Of a stretch of 64,000 nucleotides of DNA, positions 27,501 to 33,989 are shown in pieces; within the stretch, counting starts at the first letter, position 1, and each line of letters starts with the position of its first letter. A program made the position numbers and the translations under genes. The notes beneath the pieces are model-generated. The model did no database searches. It saw nothing but the letters and a program-made list of their open reading frames with translations, and was not told where the DNA came from. The stretch spans positions 1-64,000 of the forward strand of contig LNET01000042.1 of NCBI GenBank assembly GCA_001464055.1. Reading direction: 5' to 3'. The DNA is from Burkholderiales bacterium Ga0077543. GTDB taxonomy: Bacteria > Pseudomonadota > Gammaproteobacteria > Burkholderiales > Burkholderiaceae_C.

Positions 27501-27832
27501 ATGTTGCCGTGGTTGCACACCACAAACGCGCCGCTGGTGCTGCAGTTGGCGTTGGCCGTGGACGGCAAGGCCAAGGCGCCACCTTCCACCGAAGCCCCGG
27601 CCGGGATGCCAAACACGGTGCGCACATCGTTGGCCACACTGGAGCCGCTGTTTTCGATCTGCACCGTGTACTCAAGCACACCCAGTGTGGGGACGGGGTC
27701 GACGTCGGTGATGACGTTGAACTGCAGGTCATAGGCCAGCGCCTGAGTGGAACCCAGAGCGCCCAGCGATACACCCACAGTGGCCACAAGGCGGCACAGC
27801 CAATGAACAAGTCTTGTGTAGCGCGTTGCCAT
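18497..27832 (-). CDS. Giant DUF11 / SdrD-B repeat surface protein
   Basis: This 3111-residue secreted protein has a signal peptide (VGVSLGALGSTQALA). Residues up to about 1330 hold about seven DUF11-type Ig-like modules (for example DLSVAIVPSADPVTSGARL). Residues about 1340-2360 hold eight SdrD-B-like modules of the pattern GxVxxDxNxDG...PGVxV...TDxxGxYxFxxLxPGxY, whose Asp/Asn-rich loops suggest calcium binding. About 2360-3050 mixes further DUF11 and SdrD-B units, ending with VYVDCNHNQVQDAEELG. A charged Gln/Pro/Gly-rich tail follows. No LPXTG, PEP-CTERM or barrel end is seen, so surface retention probably depends on the two downstream genes. The ATG at 27832 follows AAGAGGGG by ten bases. 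Confidence 0.88.
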   Translation of the reverse strand: MATRYTRLVHWLCRLVATVGVSLGALGSTQALAYDLQFNVITDVDPVPTLGVLEYTVQIENSGSSVANDVRTVFGIPAGASVEGGALALPSTANANCSTSGAFVVCNHGNMNGTGGGGGTPPISFTLRFRAPALLPAPPNVRLRGAIGRGAPPLGTAQADPLPLFAAGSAFWLGDTNENNNANPVPLQQTSLENNADLSVAIVPSADPVTSGARLTYTVLVTNNGPNSNPTNGVRVRSTLPAGASFVGGSASGAGWSFSGPSAGVLTATRGSNTLVVGASVSFTFEMDVTIASGTLTHNAEVDTDRAVNGALLDNIASNNTASLGTTVSASANLALNKALNGVSGPFSAGSSIAFRLSPRNLGQGSASAVVVRDVLPAGHTLQPSFPLPPATQAFGPYTCRTNDADEDDQDNADLGRAARSILRCTRATMAAGSTENIDFSVDTSTALNGSYTNTALVSASTPDPVAGNNSGSVTYTVLTDGADVQLVSYSKNPALVASAGGTIGHSVRVRNNGPRAVEANLQAFVALAAGETLASTSTGWSCAAEAGGARCTYTGSYPVALGATSGSGGFVDLSFTTTANAVGTLTSGACVGGSGGSAEPTVTGFTPGSTSDFVTGNDCSGSRSVRATDQRSDLTVSKLTETPAGADKVVGLTETHMLYTLVVGNSGPDATGGVVLDDAIPGHINGQTVVSICGYVGVGTCGPPATANLPATIGAFTCSLSAGTVTCRSNDNLMGVGAANAATFVIRVGRPVRDSLSQSAVGGCSSAGQFCNQAGVAVDVTRATASLETDTGNNQARDAVEVHALANLQTTSKTFAPAVAQVGVDLTYTVNYRNPATSGSDLPAAGSPPLGQPAGVVFTDTFTLAANDPGFVLRSATIVAGAACTVTGTTGGVVSAPAAGGTSYSTGGTGGTVTIECPRVTMARNQDRQVSIVVRPNWGASGPLSNEAGFRIVDTGNTTVAANGATFDYNSDSSAADDVRQATANFALGQIDLRVENADLLDPIGWDPAAVSTSPGTNDIVYRVQVRNAGPSVATSTVLDYTITPPSGATVRFIGDEAGTTATMTSGATAPTLCGVTAGTNPVVHPATLSLRCNVPGFGFVPNVTGVVATGTGTTDGGFLNLRFRFESAPAPSGATVGTNAVVSAAETEAEGSNNAEPEITTVRTRADLAVSKTGFTAAVPALPAPLPPAVAVVNLRQPFNWVVEVVNNGPGDSLSRDRSGTSPLNGTGTVITDTLPAGVTVNGAITWEKTGTSSFPGAVTTGNGTCTRVAQVVTCNVGDVGALGRVRVSLPVRWDSWPGGAGNISTLQTNAAGVGSEQFDPGTGNDTTTHAVQVTRSSLAGLVFEDRERAGANLGTPQDAGAEPRLAGVQIVLRSPSGSDAHNNVFAPQSVNTLADGSYSFGDLSAGVYEIVQAQPAGFGNSPGDPTAAAPGSSPSLASTYVPFGAIPAGAPLPAGANSRYTGINLLAQQDGVRLNFPEVTRSSLRGFVYVDRNFSDQYEVGVDIPIANATVLVRNAADLNGAPLSSTTTAADGSYSFIDLDPALTYVLEQPLPSHPVNLGNRPSAVNVGRVGGVLTGTAAPNQPIANTDRITAISLAGGDGVQYNFGESPLAPITGRVYLDRNDNGSQGSNEPGLEGVTLGLYVIGTVCPASGALPTGALLSTITAASGDYSFGLQRQGSGYVICQVQPVGYGDRPAQPGSGGNSPRANQIDINSLNAGGANGQNFREVLAVLSGQVFVDYSSAAGATNNGLRDAGESGLGSAVAGAGVPITLTGTASEGLTAGVPLSITTHTDADGRYRFDDLFAGTYNLSQGAIPVALGAVVDGINSAGPVTAGTPGTAGAVGDNQIRNIQLAAGAQSPDNNFAELVPAGGISGTVYIDRNRDGALSAADPGRIPGVVVRLVEGTRCDGTELARVATDSQGNFSFSNASLTPPRLLAVGRSYSLCETQPGAYGEGAVNPGATATTPGLNHILIGSLLPSGSDNNLFGEQAGVIAGRVFLDAANDGGFNGSDSGLAGVTVTLNGGNQLPAGTAQQTQPDGSFRFEDLPAGVYALTEQAAQPVSNGSSTLNGQTRAGPAGGSATEITVLPSQVSGINLLPGATAPENLFAELLPVSISGRVWLDANDNAVIEGNEVGIPSVVIELSGTDSSGQAVSASTATDTSGRWAFTALRPGTYTVTEPAQPVSNGLTTLNGHTVPGAIGGGTATPLAVTPSRISGIALPTPGMASTDNHFGEIAPAQISGSVYNDVNNDGARQGGEEGYAGQTLNLNGTDDQGRSVSASTQTDANGDFRFTDLRPGVYAVTEPAQPPGTINGITTPGLGGGTATGTRELPSRISNITLALGQHAERQWFGEIGNSADLVVTKRLATPVFTEQLSGRYVLSVRNAGQLPTSAAYTVTDTLPAGMTVVAGSTSVPNPAGAGWACTVNAQTVSCTSDEVIAPGAAHRSEITLDVQVGSALCSAGSYPCTRDNRVWVQGGGELEPRQPTPAQRDNPPLCSDTATQNSCRLPTPIQQPGGVSGKVWLDADKDRRYQSGRDLRQSGFIVELHLGGALLRSTTTDAQGEYRFLGLVPGDGYEIRFRDAVSGAYYGRPVSADPAGGNDPQASGPTGVVPTGAIRGFMVPSGNGIRTQQNLPLDPSGVVYDSQTRQPVAGAVVELLGPTGALVPAACVLGGVNRITTTAQVTGSVPGGYAFWLLAPPAPGCPGDGDYQIRVTPPDGYMNAGVPSDGSATATSIFIPAQPGSVRVPAQCQAYVQGGACAIQAQDTAPSGSQPTPYFFAVPLTPNTPARFVDIINNHIPLDPFGGTRFVLSKQASRASAEVGDTVTYTLTVRHLDGPPLPNVRVDDRLPAGFRYIGGTFRIGGVVQSDPIGQPGPNLGFAVGTLPVNGQISFSYILRVGVGAQQGDGINTAQAVSTSGSRSVRSNTATARVRVSGGVFGNEACVTGKVYVDCNHNQVQDAEELGIPGVRLYLLDGTRLTSDVEGKYSYCGLPPRTNVLKVDRLTLPRGARLVTSSNRNAGDANSIFVDPKNGELVRSDFIEGSCSNRVLEQVKARRSQGEVRAAETENPNGPALTLDGKAPAYPQQGTDSANQSPVRLRQQGGRP

Positions 27833-28247
27833 CGATCGATTGCCCCTCTTGTCTTTGTGTTTCCTGCGCCAGCCCGTGCGAAGCAATGGGTCTGCGCTTG
27901 CTCATCCGAGTCGCGGCCGGGCTTTGCGCGTCGAGGGCACGGCGAGAACTGGGTCCCGATTGTTCGAAGCGGGCGCCAGGACGGTCTTGCATTGAACGGG
28001 GCACTCGCAGCGCATTTCTGCGCGGAAGCACGGCGCGCAAAACTTTGGAATGGGCTTTGCGCGGCTTTCGTCGAAACGGCGGGCGCCCGTTTGCAGCAGC
28101 GGGCAATAACGGGCCGCTTGCAGTGCCTGGCGACAGCCCGGCGTGTGGGGGGGATTCCACGGGCTCGCGACCCCCAACAGGCCGTCGAAACACCCTTCGA
28201 CGCCGCCGGTCACGGCCGCGAGGCTGGCGATGTGGATGGACGAAAGG
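27833..28247. other. Gene-free stretch upstream of the giant repeat gene
   Basis: No coding signal, repeat or RNA gene was recognised here beyond the AAGAGGGG ribosome-binding site just before the start at 27832. It must hold the promoter of the three-gene surface operon, but no convincing -35/-10 pair stands out. Its right end merges into the transposase relic, so the operon's upstream region may have been rearranged. Confidence 0.5.
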
Positions 28248-28424
28248 TGGGCCGCCGATGCGCAGAACTTCCACCGAAAAGGCGGCAGCGCCATCGATGG
28301 GCGCACCGCGCGGTACCCGGGCTACGAAGTCGGCCAGCGCAAAAGAAGGGGCATGGAGCAGTGCTTTGGATGGGGCAAGCTCATCGATCCGATCCGGCGG
28401 GTGATGGTGCAGGGACTGGACGGC
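28248..28424 (+). mobile_element. IS5-family transposase C-terminal relic
   Basis: Translation gives AQNFHRKGGSAIDGRTARYP, then GYEVGQRKRRGMEQCFGWGK and LIDPIRRVMVQGLDG. This matches the end of the DDE domain of IS5-group transposases: the AIDGRTTRHxGY box, then the catalytic Glu region in (I/V)E(E/Q)CFGWxK and the VRGL(D/A)KV tail. Only about 60 residues of a roughly 350-residue protein remain, with no visible terminal repeats. It is in frame with the esterase remnant downstream. Confidence 0.75.
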
Positions 28425-28589
28425 CGGTCAACGCGCCGCTGCTGGCGCCCGAAGTCACTGCACCCGACGGTGCAGGCATCGACCGCGCGGCACCTGCGCG
28501 CCTTCGCCCCACTGCTGACTCGTGAACTGCGCGGCGCAGACCGCATGGTGGTCGATCTCCGCGACAGCCAGAAGTGGGGGGCCATCGGC

Positions 28590-29252
28590 GGACGCCCGCC
28601 CTACCTGCCGGTGGTGGACGGCACGGTGGTGATGGCAACGCCGCTGACGTCGTTGCAGCAGCAGGCGCGGCCCGGCCCGCCCTTGCTGATCGGCTGCACC
28701 GACGAAGAGGCGCGCCTGTACACGGTGCCCTCCGGCGAGATCGACCAGGTCCAGGCGGCAGCGGTGGCCTCAGCGCTGCAAGGCGCCGCCTTGCCCGCCA
28801 GCGCTGCGGCCGTGTACGCGCAATCGCGGCCCCGTGCCAGCCCGGGCGACATGCTCGCGGCCTTCGTGTCGGACAGCACCTTCCGCATGCCCGCGCTGCG
28901 ATTTGCCGAAAACCGCGTGGCAGCCGGCGCGCCGGTCTGGAACTGCCACTTCGCCTGGCAGTCCCCGGCCTGCGGCGGGCGGCTGGGCGCCAGCCATGTG
29001 GTGGACGTGGCCTACGCCTTCAACACACTGGCCAGCCAGCAGGCAGCGTCGGTCTTGGGGGGCCCGGGCCTGCAAGCGCTGGCCGACACCCTGTTTGGCC
29101 ACTGGTTGCGCTTTCTGAAGACCGGCAATCCAGGCTGGGCACGCTACGACCTGGAAACGCGCCCGACCCTGCGCTTTGACGTCACTTCTGCCGTGGTCGC
29201 CGACCCGCTGGCCGAGCGAAGAAAGCCGTGGGCTGGCCAGACCTTCGACTGA
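28590..29252 (+). pseudogene. Carboxylesterase type B, C-terminal remnant
   Basis: About 220 residues match the last 40 percent of COesterase/para-nitrobenzyl-esterase proteins: LPVVDGTVV, PPLLIGCTDEEARLY (acid residue region), FRMPALRFAENRVAAGAPVW, the histidine region GASHVVDVAYAFNTL and FLKTGNPGWARYD. The N-terminal part with the GESAGG nucleophile elbow is absent. In its place, the same open frame continues upstream into about 55 unassigned codons and then an IS5 transposase tail. The fused frame could be read from 28143, but the protein lacks its catalytic serine and should be inactive as an esterase. Confidence 0.8.
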
Positions 29253-29660
29253 CCTGCCGCCCGCTCGCCCGCCATCGCCGAACCGCTGTGCGCGTGGCGG
29301 CAGGGACGCGCAGAACCGAAGGGCATCGGCACATCGCTGCAAGCGTCAACTCACCCGCGGACGTCGAGCGCCCGGACCGGCTCTTCAGGTGCCTGACTTC
29401 CCCGCTCGGGCCGGAGCGGACACGGCCCGCGCCGCGTGGGGGTGTTGGTTGCCGAAGCGGACACAGGGCGACCGCTTCGGCCAGCCAGGCGCGCGTGCTT
29501 TGCTGCACCCACCGCCAAGGTCTGCGTCATCGGCCTGGTTTCGGGCTGGATCCCGGCCCTGCTTTAGAACTTTTTCGGACGACTTCGGGCGCGGTCGGCA
29601 GCATGGGTGCATCGATGTTTCAACGCCCGCCCCCGGGCGGCAACCCAGTCGAGGCCCCTG
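29253..29660. other. Gene-free stretch with one inverted repeat
   Basis: No gene was recognised. It contains a perfect nine-base inverted repeat, CCGAAGCGG at 29452-29460 and CCGCTTCGG at 29472-29480, with an 11-base loop and no T-run after it. Near 29570-29580 a short AT-richer patch (TTTAGAACTTTTT) stands out against the GC-rich surroundings and may be part of the promoter for the two small genes that follow. Confidence 0.4.
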
Positions 29661-30155
29661 ATGAAGAGCGCTTTCCGCTTGCCCCTTTTGGTTTCCGGCG
29701 TCGCCGTGGTGTGGGCCTGCCTCGGCACGGGCAGCGCTGCAGCGGCACCCACTGCCACCCCCCACGACCCTGCCGACGCCGTGACACCCCTGTTGGCCGA
29801 CGACGGCAGCGCCTATCCTGCCCCACACCGCATGGCCGCGGCCGAAGCCGCCGCCGGCGGCCCGGCGCCGGGCTGGGCCAGCGCGGCGCAGCTGCAGCTG
29901 TTGCAGCGGCTGCATCCATCCCGTGTCGTGCGCGTGCAGGCCAAGGATGGCGCGCCGGCGCTGCCTTCCAGCCTGGCCCCCGATGCCTGGGTCTTCGTCG
30001 AAGGGCAGGACGAGGGCGCGGTCAGGCTCGCGCGCCGCCTGTCCGACGCTGGCGTTCACAGGGTCTGGGTGGTACTGCCCGGCGGTGCAGCGGCACCTGA
30101 CGGGGCCACCCTCCACAGGGGCAGGCCGTCGCCCACGCCCAGGAGCCTGCCATGA
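29661..30155 (+). CDS. Small exported protein of unknown function
   Basis: The 164-residue protein starts MKSAFRLPLLVSGVAVVWAC, a good signal peptide (cleavage likely near GSAAAAP), with GAGG six bases before the ATG. The mature part is Ala/Pro-rich and ends with a compact alpha/beta-looking stretch (AWVFVEGQDEGAVRLARRLS, then VHRVWVVLPGG) that recalls a rhodanese-like or thioredoxin-like fragment, without a recognisable catalytic motif. No cysteine pair is present. Its stop overlaps the next start by ATGA, so the two genes are a unit. I do not recognise the family. Confidence 0.7.
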   Translation: MKSAFRLPLLVSGVAVVWACLGTGSAAAAPTATPHDPADAVTPLLADDGSAYPAPHRMAAAEAAAGGPAPGWASAAQLQLLQRLHPSRVVRVQAKDGAPALPSSLAPDAWVFVEGQDEGAVRLARRLSDAGVHRVWVVLPGGAAAPDGATLHRGRPSPTPRSLP

Positions 30156-30538
30156 GCACGACCTCGGTCGAGATGCGGCCGCCCGCCTCCGATGCCGAGC
30201 CGGCGGTCCTGGCAAGCCCGCGCGACGCGGCCCGGGCCATCGGACTTCGCCAGGTCTGGCGCACCCGATACCTCTTCGTACTGACCTGGGCCTTCACCTT
30301 GCTCAACTCGGCCCGCGTGCTGTCCTACCTGCCCACGCTGTGGGCCCTGACCAGCAGCGGCGATTCCAGCCAGCACTCGCTGTGGACCTGGGGCATGTGG
30401 ACGGGCGCGAATATCACCATGGCCGCCTGGCTGTACGAACAGCAGGGCCAGCGCTGGAACCGCGCGGTCGCGGTGAATCTGGTCAACGCCTCGATGTGCG
30501 CGGCGACCTTCCTGGTGATCGCGGCGCTGCGGATGTGA
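30152..30538 (+). CDS. Small polytopic membrane protein (possible PQ-loop/SemiSWEET-like)
   Basis: The 128-residue protein has a soluble N-terminus of about 35 residues and then three predicted helices: YLFVLTWAFTLLNSARVLSY, the segment around WTWGMWTGANITMAAWLYE, and AVNLVNASMCAATFLVIAAL. The three-helix layout with LSYLPTLWAL after helix 1 resembles one PQ-loop/SemiSWEET unit, but the match is by eye only. It is translationally coupled to the exported protein before it. No function is assigned. Confidence 0.65.
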   Translation: MSTTSVEMRPPASDAEPAVLASPRDAARAIGLRQVWRTRYLFVLTWAFTLLNSARVLSYLPTLWALTSSGDSSQHSLWTWGMWTGANITMAAWLYEQQGQRWNRAVAVNLVNASMCAATFLVIAALRM

Positions 30539-30606
30539 GCCCGGTAACGGCGTGAAGGCTGCCGGAACGGCGCGCTGCGCTTCGATGGGCTTGCAGCCTT
30601 CAGCCT

Positions 30607-33204
30607 TCAGCCCGCGGCCCCGGCGCCAGGGCCGCCTGCCGGCGGTGGCAGGCCGTCGGCGGGTGCCAGCGCAGCGGCCACAACGGCGGCCGCCTCGGCT
30701 GGCGAACGCCCTTCGGCACGCAGCGCCGCGAGTCGGTCTTCGCCCAGCGCCGCACCGACGGCCAATGCCACCGAAACCTCCGCCATCGCCTCGAGCGGCT
30801 GCCGCGTGTCGTTCAGCCGCGCGTAGGCGGCATCGGCCAGGCCGAGCAGGCGGGCCGCCGTGTTCAGCCGTCCCTCGCGCACGGCCAGCAGGGCCAGGTG
30901 ATCGGCCCACCAGGCCTCGGCGTCCAGCGTCCGGGCTTGCGACCAGCCTTCAGCGGCAGCCGCGCGGGCCCCTTCAAGGTGGCCCAAGGCCAGCTGGGCC
31001 GCTGCCAGGGTGGGCAGCAGATAGGCGTACAAGGCCTCGCGGTCGTTCTGGTGGCGGGCGGCTTCGGCAGCCTGCAGCAGGCGGGGCAGCGCCGCGGCGG
31101 GCTCGCCGCTGACGAGTTCGTCGTGCGCCAGCGAATGCAGCGCACGCACCAGCTCGAAATCCGAATCACCGAACTGCCGGGCCAGGCGCAAGTGCTCGCG
31201 CCACGCGGCAATCGCCCTGGGCTGGTCGCCCGCGGCACCGGCGACGATGCCCTCGGCATACCACCGCAGCCGCCGGCGGCCGGGCGGCCAGGCCGGGTCG
31301 TCCAGCTCGCGTACGCGCCGCAGCAGCGCTTCGGCCTCGGCCAGCCGGCCCAGAGTGGCCTGGGCCTCGGCCGAAGCCGCAAGCGCACGAAACTCGCCCA
31401 GTACATCGCCGGCCTCGTGCCACGCCGCCGCCGTGCGCTTCAGCGTCGCCAGGCGCGAGGTCCAGTCGGAATGCCGGATCAGCGTGGCCACCGTCAGCAG
31501 CATGCGGCCCTGCAAAGCGGGCGAAAGCCCGGGTTCGTCGGCTCTTGCGCTCAAGGCGTGGGCCCAACGCACCCGGTCGGCGGCGGTGCAGCGCGTGACG
31601 ATGGCGTGCATCAGGCACGCCAGGCGCGCCAGCACCTCGGCCGCAGCCAGGCCGGGCGCCTGCAGCGCTGCGTCGAAGGCCGCGGCCATGTCCGCCGGGC
31701 CTGGCAGGCCGGCCTGCAGGGCCACATCCGCGTGCGGCGTCCGTTCGCCCCGCCACACGGTGCCGTGCCACCGGTCCCCCAGCGGCGCCAGCGCCTGCGC
31801 CAGCCGTGCCAGCACGAGCGAGCGTTCACCCGCGGCGGCCAGGCATTCCAGGGCCAGCGTGCGGGGCGCTTCGAGCAGGCGGTAGCGGGGCGCACCGTCA
31901 GGCGTGGGTTCTGCGGCAGCCGTGCAATGCACCAGCGAACGGTCCACCAGATCGGCCAGGGCCGCGGTCACCTCGTCGACCGCGTCGGGGCTGCCGCCCT
32001 CGACCGCCAGGGCCTGCACCAGGGCCAGCGGCAGCGGCCCCTGCGCGATGGCCAGGCGCCTGAACACGCGCCGCGAGGCCGGGTCCAGCAGATCGTGCGA
32101 CCCGGCCAGCGCCGAGCGCAGCACGTTCGCCGCCGGGTCTACAGCCGCCGCGTCGGGCCCGGTGCTGCTGCGAGCCAGCCGTTCGCGCAGGGCAGCCAGG
32201 GGCATCTGGCCCAGCAAGGCGGCGGCCAGTTGCACGCCCAGGGCCGAACCGCCCAGGCTGGCGCAGACCGCCACCACATCATCCACCTGCGCCTGGCCGA
32301 AGCGAAAACGCCGGTCGGCCTGCCTGGCGTGGCCGACGAACAGCGCCACGGCCGCATGGCGCAGCGCTTCTGGCGCGCTGCAAGGCGCCTGCGGCACCGG
32401 CAGCCCGGCCAAGGTGTGCACCGTCTCGCCGGCGCAGCGCAGCGGCGCCTGGCTGGTGACGAGCAGGCGCAAGCCGGGTGCTTCGCGCCGCAGCGTGGCG
32501 GCCAGCTCGGCGACGGCTTCCAGCAGATGCTCGGCGTTGTCCAGCACCAGCAGCAGGCGGGCGTCGCCCAGGGCCTGCGCCAGCTTCAGGGCCAGCCGCG
32601 GGGGGCCGGGGACCTGGGCGGCCAGCGCCACCGCGGGCACGACGGCGTCGGGCGCATTCACTTCCAGCAGGTCGACCCAGACCGGGGCGGCACCGTCGAC
32701 GGTGCCGCAGCGGGCCGCGACATGGCGGGCCAGCAGCGTCTTGCCACTGCCGCCCGCCCCCGTGAGCGTGACGAAGCCGCCCTCGGTCGGGTGGGCCAGG
32801 GCTTGCGACACCCGGGCCAGGTCGTCTTCACGGCCCAGCAGCGGGGGCAGCGCAGCCAAGACGGTTCCTGGGCCATCGGTTGCCACGAGCGGCTCGGCCG
32901 GCAGCGCTGCGCCGGCCTGCAGCGCCAGCACGAACTGGTAGCCGCGCCCGGGCACGGTGGCAATGGCGTCGCGGCCGATGGCCTTGCGCAGGGCCGTCAT
33001 CTGCACGTGCAGGTTGGCCTCTTCGACAATCACGTCGGGCCACACCTGGTCCAGCAGCTCGGCCTTCGTCACCAGACGGCCGGCGTTGCGCACCAGCACG
33101 CACAGCAGGTCGAAGGCGCGCGCGCCCAGTTCCAGCGGCACCCCGCCCTTGACGAGTCGGCGCTCGGCCGGGTCGAGCCGGCAGTCGGCAAAAAGGATCG
33201 GCAT
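30607..33204 (-). CDS. Winged-helix STAND-type transcriptional regulator
   Basis: The 865-residue protein has three parts. Residues 1-97 are an OmpR/PhoB-type winged helix (LELGARAFDLLCVLVRNAGR, then VPGRGYQFV). An NB-ARC-like ATPase follows, with Walker A LTGAGGSGKTLLARH, Walker B LLLVLDNAEHLL and a sensor LRLLVTSQAPL. The long helical C-terminal half is TPR-like (ARLLGLADAAYARLND near the end). This CadC/AfsR-like layout is common in Betaproteobacteria. The start MPILFADCRLDP was chosen because the longer frame overlaps the methyltransferase gene and is not domain-like. Its target is unknown. Confidence 0.88.
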   Translation of the reverse strand: MPILFADCRLDPAERRLVKGGVPLELGARAFDLLCVLVRNAGRLVTKAELLDQVWPDVIVEEANLHVQMTALRKAIGRDAIATVPGRGYQFVLALQAGAALPAEPLVATDGPGTVLAALPPLLGREDDLARVSQALAHPTEGGFVTLTGAGGSGKTLLARHVAARCGTVDGAAPVWVDLLEVNAPDAVVPAVALAAQVPGPPRLALKLAQALGDARLLLVLDNAEHLLEAVAELAATLRREAPGLRLLVTSQAPLRCAGETVHTLAGLPVPQAPCSAPEALRHAAVALFVGHARQADRRFRFGQAQVDDVVAVCASLGGSALGVQLAAALLGQMPLAALRERLARSSTGPDAAAVDPAANVLRSALAGSHDLLDPASRRVFRRLAIAQGPLPLALVQALAVEGGSPDAVDEVTAALADLVDRSLVHCTAAAEPTPDGAPRYRLLEAPRTLALECLAAAGERSLVLARLAQALAPLGDRWHGTVWRGERTPHADVALQAGLPGPADMAAAFDAALQAPGLAAAEVLARLACLMHAIVTRCTAADRVRWAHALSARADEPGLSPALQGRMLLTVATLIRHSDWTSRLATLKRTAAAWHEAGDVLGEFRALAASAEAQATLGRLAEAEALLRRVRELDDPAWPPGRRRLRWYAEGIVAGAAGDQPRAIAAWREHLRLARQFGDSDFELVRALHSLAHDELVSGEPAAALPRLLQAAEAARHQNDREALYAYLLPTLAAAQLALGHLEGARAAAAEGWSQARTLDAEAWWADHLALLAVREGRLNTAARLLGLADAAYARLNDTRQPLEAMAEVSVALAVGAALGEDRLAALRAEGRSPAEAAAVVAAALAPADGLPPPAGGPGAGAAG

Positions 33205-33301
33205 CACGGCGACAACGTTCCCGCAGCAGACATCCAGGCTGGCAGGCCAGCACCGCCCACGTCCATGCGCAAGGGCAGGACGGGGCGGCGCTCCCTGCCT
33301 T

Positions 33302-33958
33302 TCATGCCGGCGCCGTGGCCACCAGCCCCACCAGGGCAGAGCGGCCATCATGACCGGGGCCTTCGGCCAGAACGTCTTCGAATTCCTGAAGCTCGTCGAT
33401 GCGCAGGCCGTTGCCGCCGAAGACTTCGCGCAGCATCTCGGCCGTGTACAGGTGAGAAAGCACCCCGGGCCCGCCAGTCTTGTAGACCAGCTGCTGCGGC
33501 GTGTAGCCCAGCAGCAGCAGCTGGCCGCCCGGGCGCAGGCACTGCACCATGCGTTCGAACATGCGGCTGCGCATCGCCGGGTCGGCAAACTGCACGAAGA
33601 TGGCCACCACGGTGTCGCAGGCGGCCACGGGCCAGGCGTAGCCGTCGCAATCGCTGACGCTGAAATCCACCGCGACGCCCTGCTCTGCCGCCAGCGTGCG
33701 GGCCTTGGCCACGCCCACTTCGGCGATGTCGAAAGCGCTGACCTGGTGCCCCTGGGCCGCCAGCCACACGCTGTTGCGGCCTTCGCCGTCGGCCACGCAC
33801 AACACGCGGCGGCCGGCGGGCCAGGCGCTGGCGCGTTCGCGCAGCCAGACGTTGGGCGCCGTGCCGAACAGGTAGCCGGGCGCGGCGAAGCGCTCGTTCC
33901 AGGTGGCGGCGGGGCGGCCGAAGGGGGTGGCGGGGGTGGCAGCGCTGGGGGCGTTCAT
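33302..33958 (-). CDS. Class I SAM-dependent methyltransferase
   Basis: The 218-residue protein has a Rossmann methyltransferase core. The SAM-binding motif I has the variant form RRVLCVADGEGRNSVWLAAQ that is typical of TehB/tellurite-resistance-like and thiopurine-type methyltransferases. It is followed by an acidic end of strand 2 (VSAFDIAEVG) and LRPGGQLLLLGYTP. The N-terminus WNERFAAPGYLFGTAPNVWL is also characteristic of that group. The substrate cannot be told from sequence. It stands alone between the regulator and the oxidase cluster. Confidence 0.85.
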   Translation of the reverse strand: MNAPSAATPATPFGRPAATWNERFAAPGYLFGTAPNVWLRERASAWPAGRRVLCVADGEGRNSVWLAAQGHQVSAFDIAEVGVAKARTLAAEQGVAVDFSVSDCDGYAWPVAACDTVVAIFVQFADPAMRSRMFERMVQCLRPGGQLLLLGYTPQQLVYKTGGPGVLSHLYTAEMLREVFGGNGLRIDELQEFEDVLAEGPGHDGRSALVGLVATAPA

Positions 33959-33989
33959 GGGGGAGTCAGGCGGGCTCGGGCCCGCCAGC

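Noticed and set aside
28143..29252. Intact carboxylesterase gene
   Set aside because: The serine nucleophile half is absent and the N-terminal part is an IS5 transposase tail.
29560..29610. ECF-type promoter (GAAC...-10) before the small exported gene
   Set aside because: The -35-like GAACTTTTT lacks a convincing partner at the right distance; kept only as an AT-rich patch.
30607..33204. LuxR-type (MalT-like) regulator
   Set aside because: No C-terminal LuxR helix-turn-helix; the DNA-binding part is the N-terminal OmpR-type winged helix.
33205..33588. Longer N-terminus for the winged-helix STAND regulator
   Set aside because: The extension is Cys/Trp/Arg-rich, overlaps the methyltransferase gene antiphase and precedes a complete winged-helix start.
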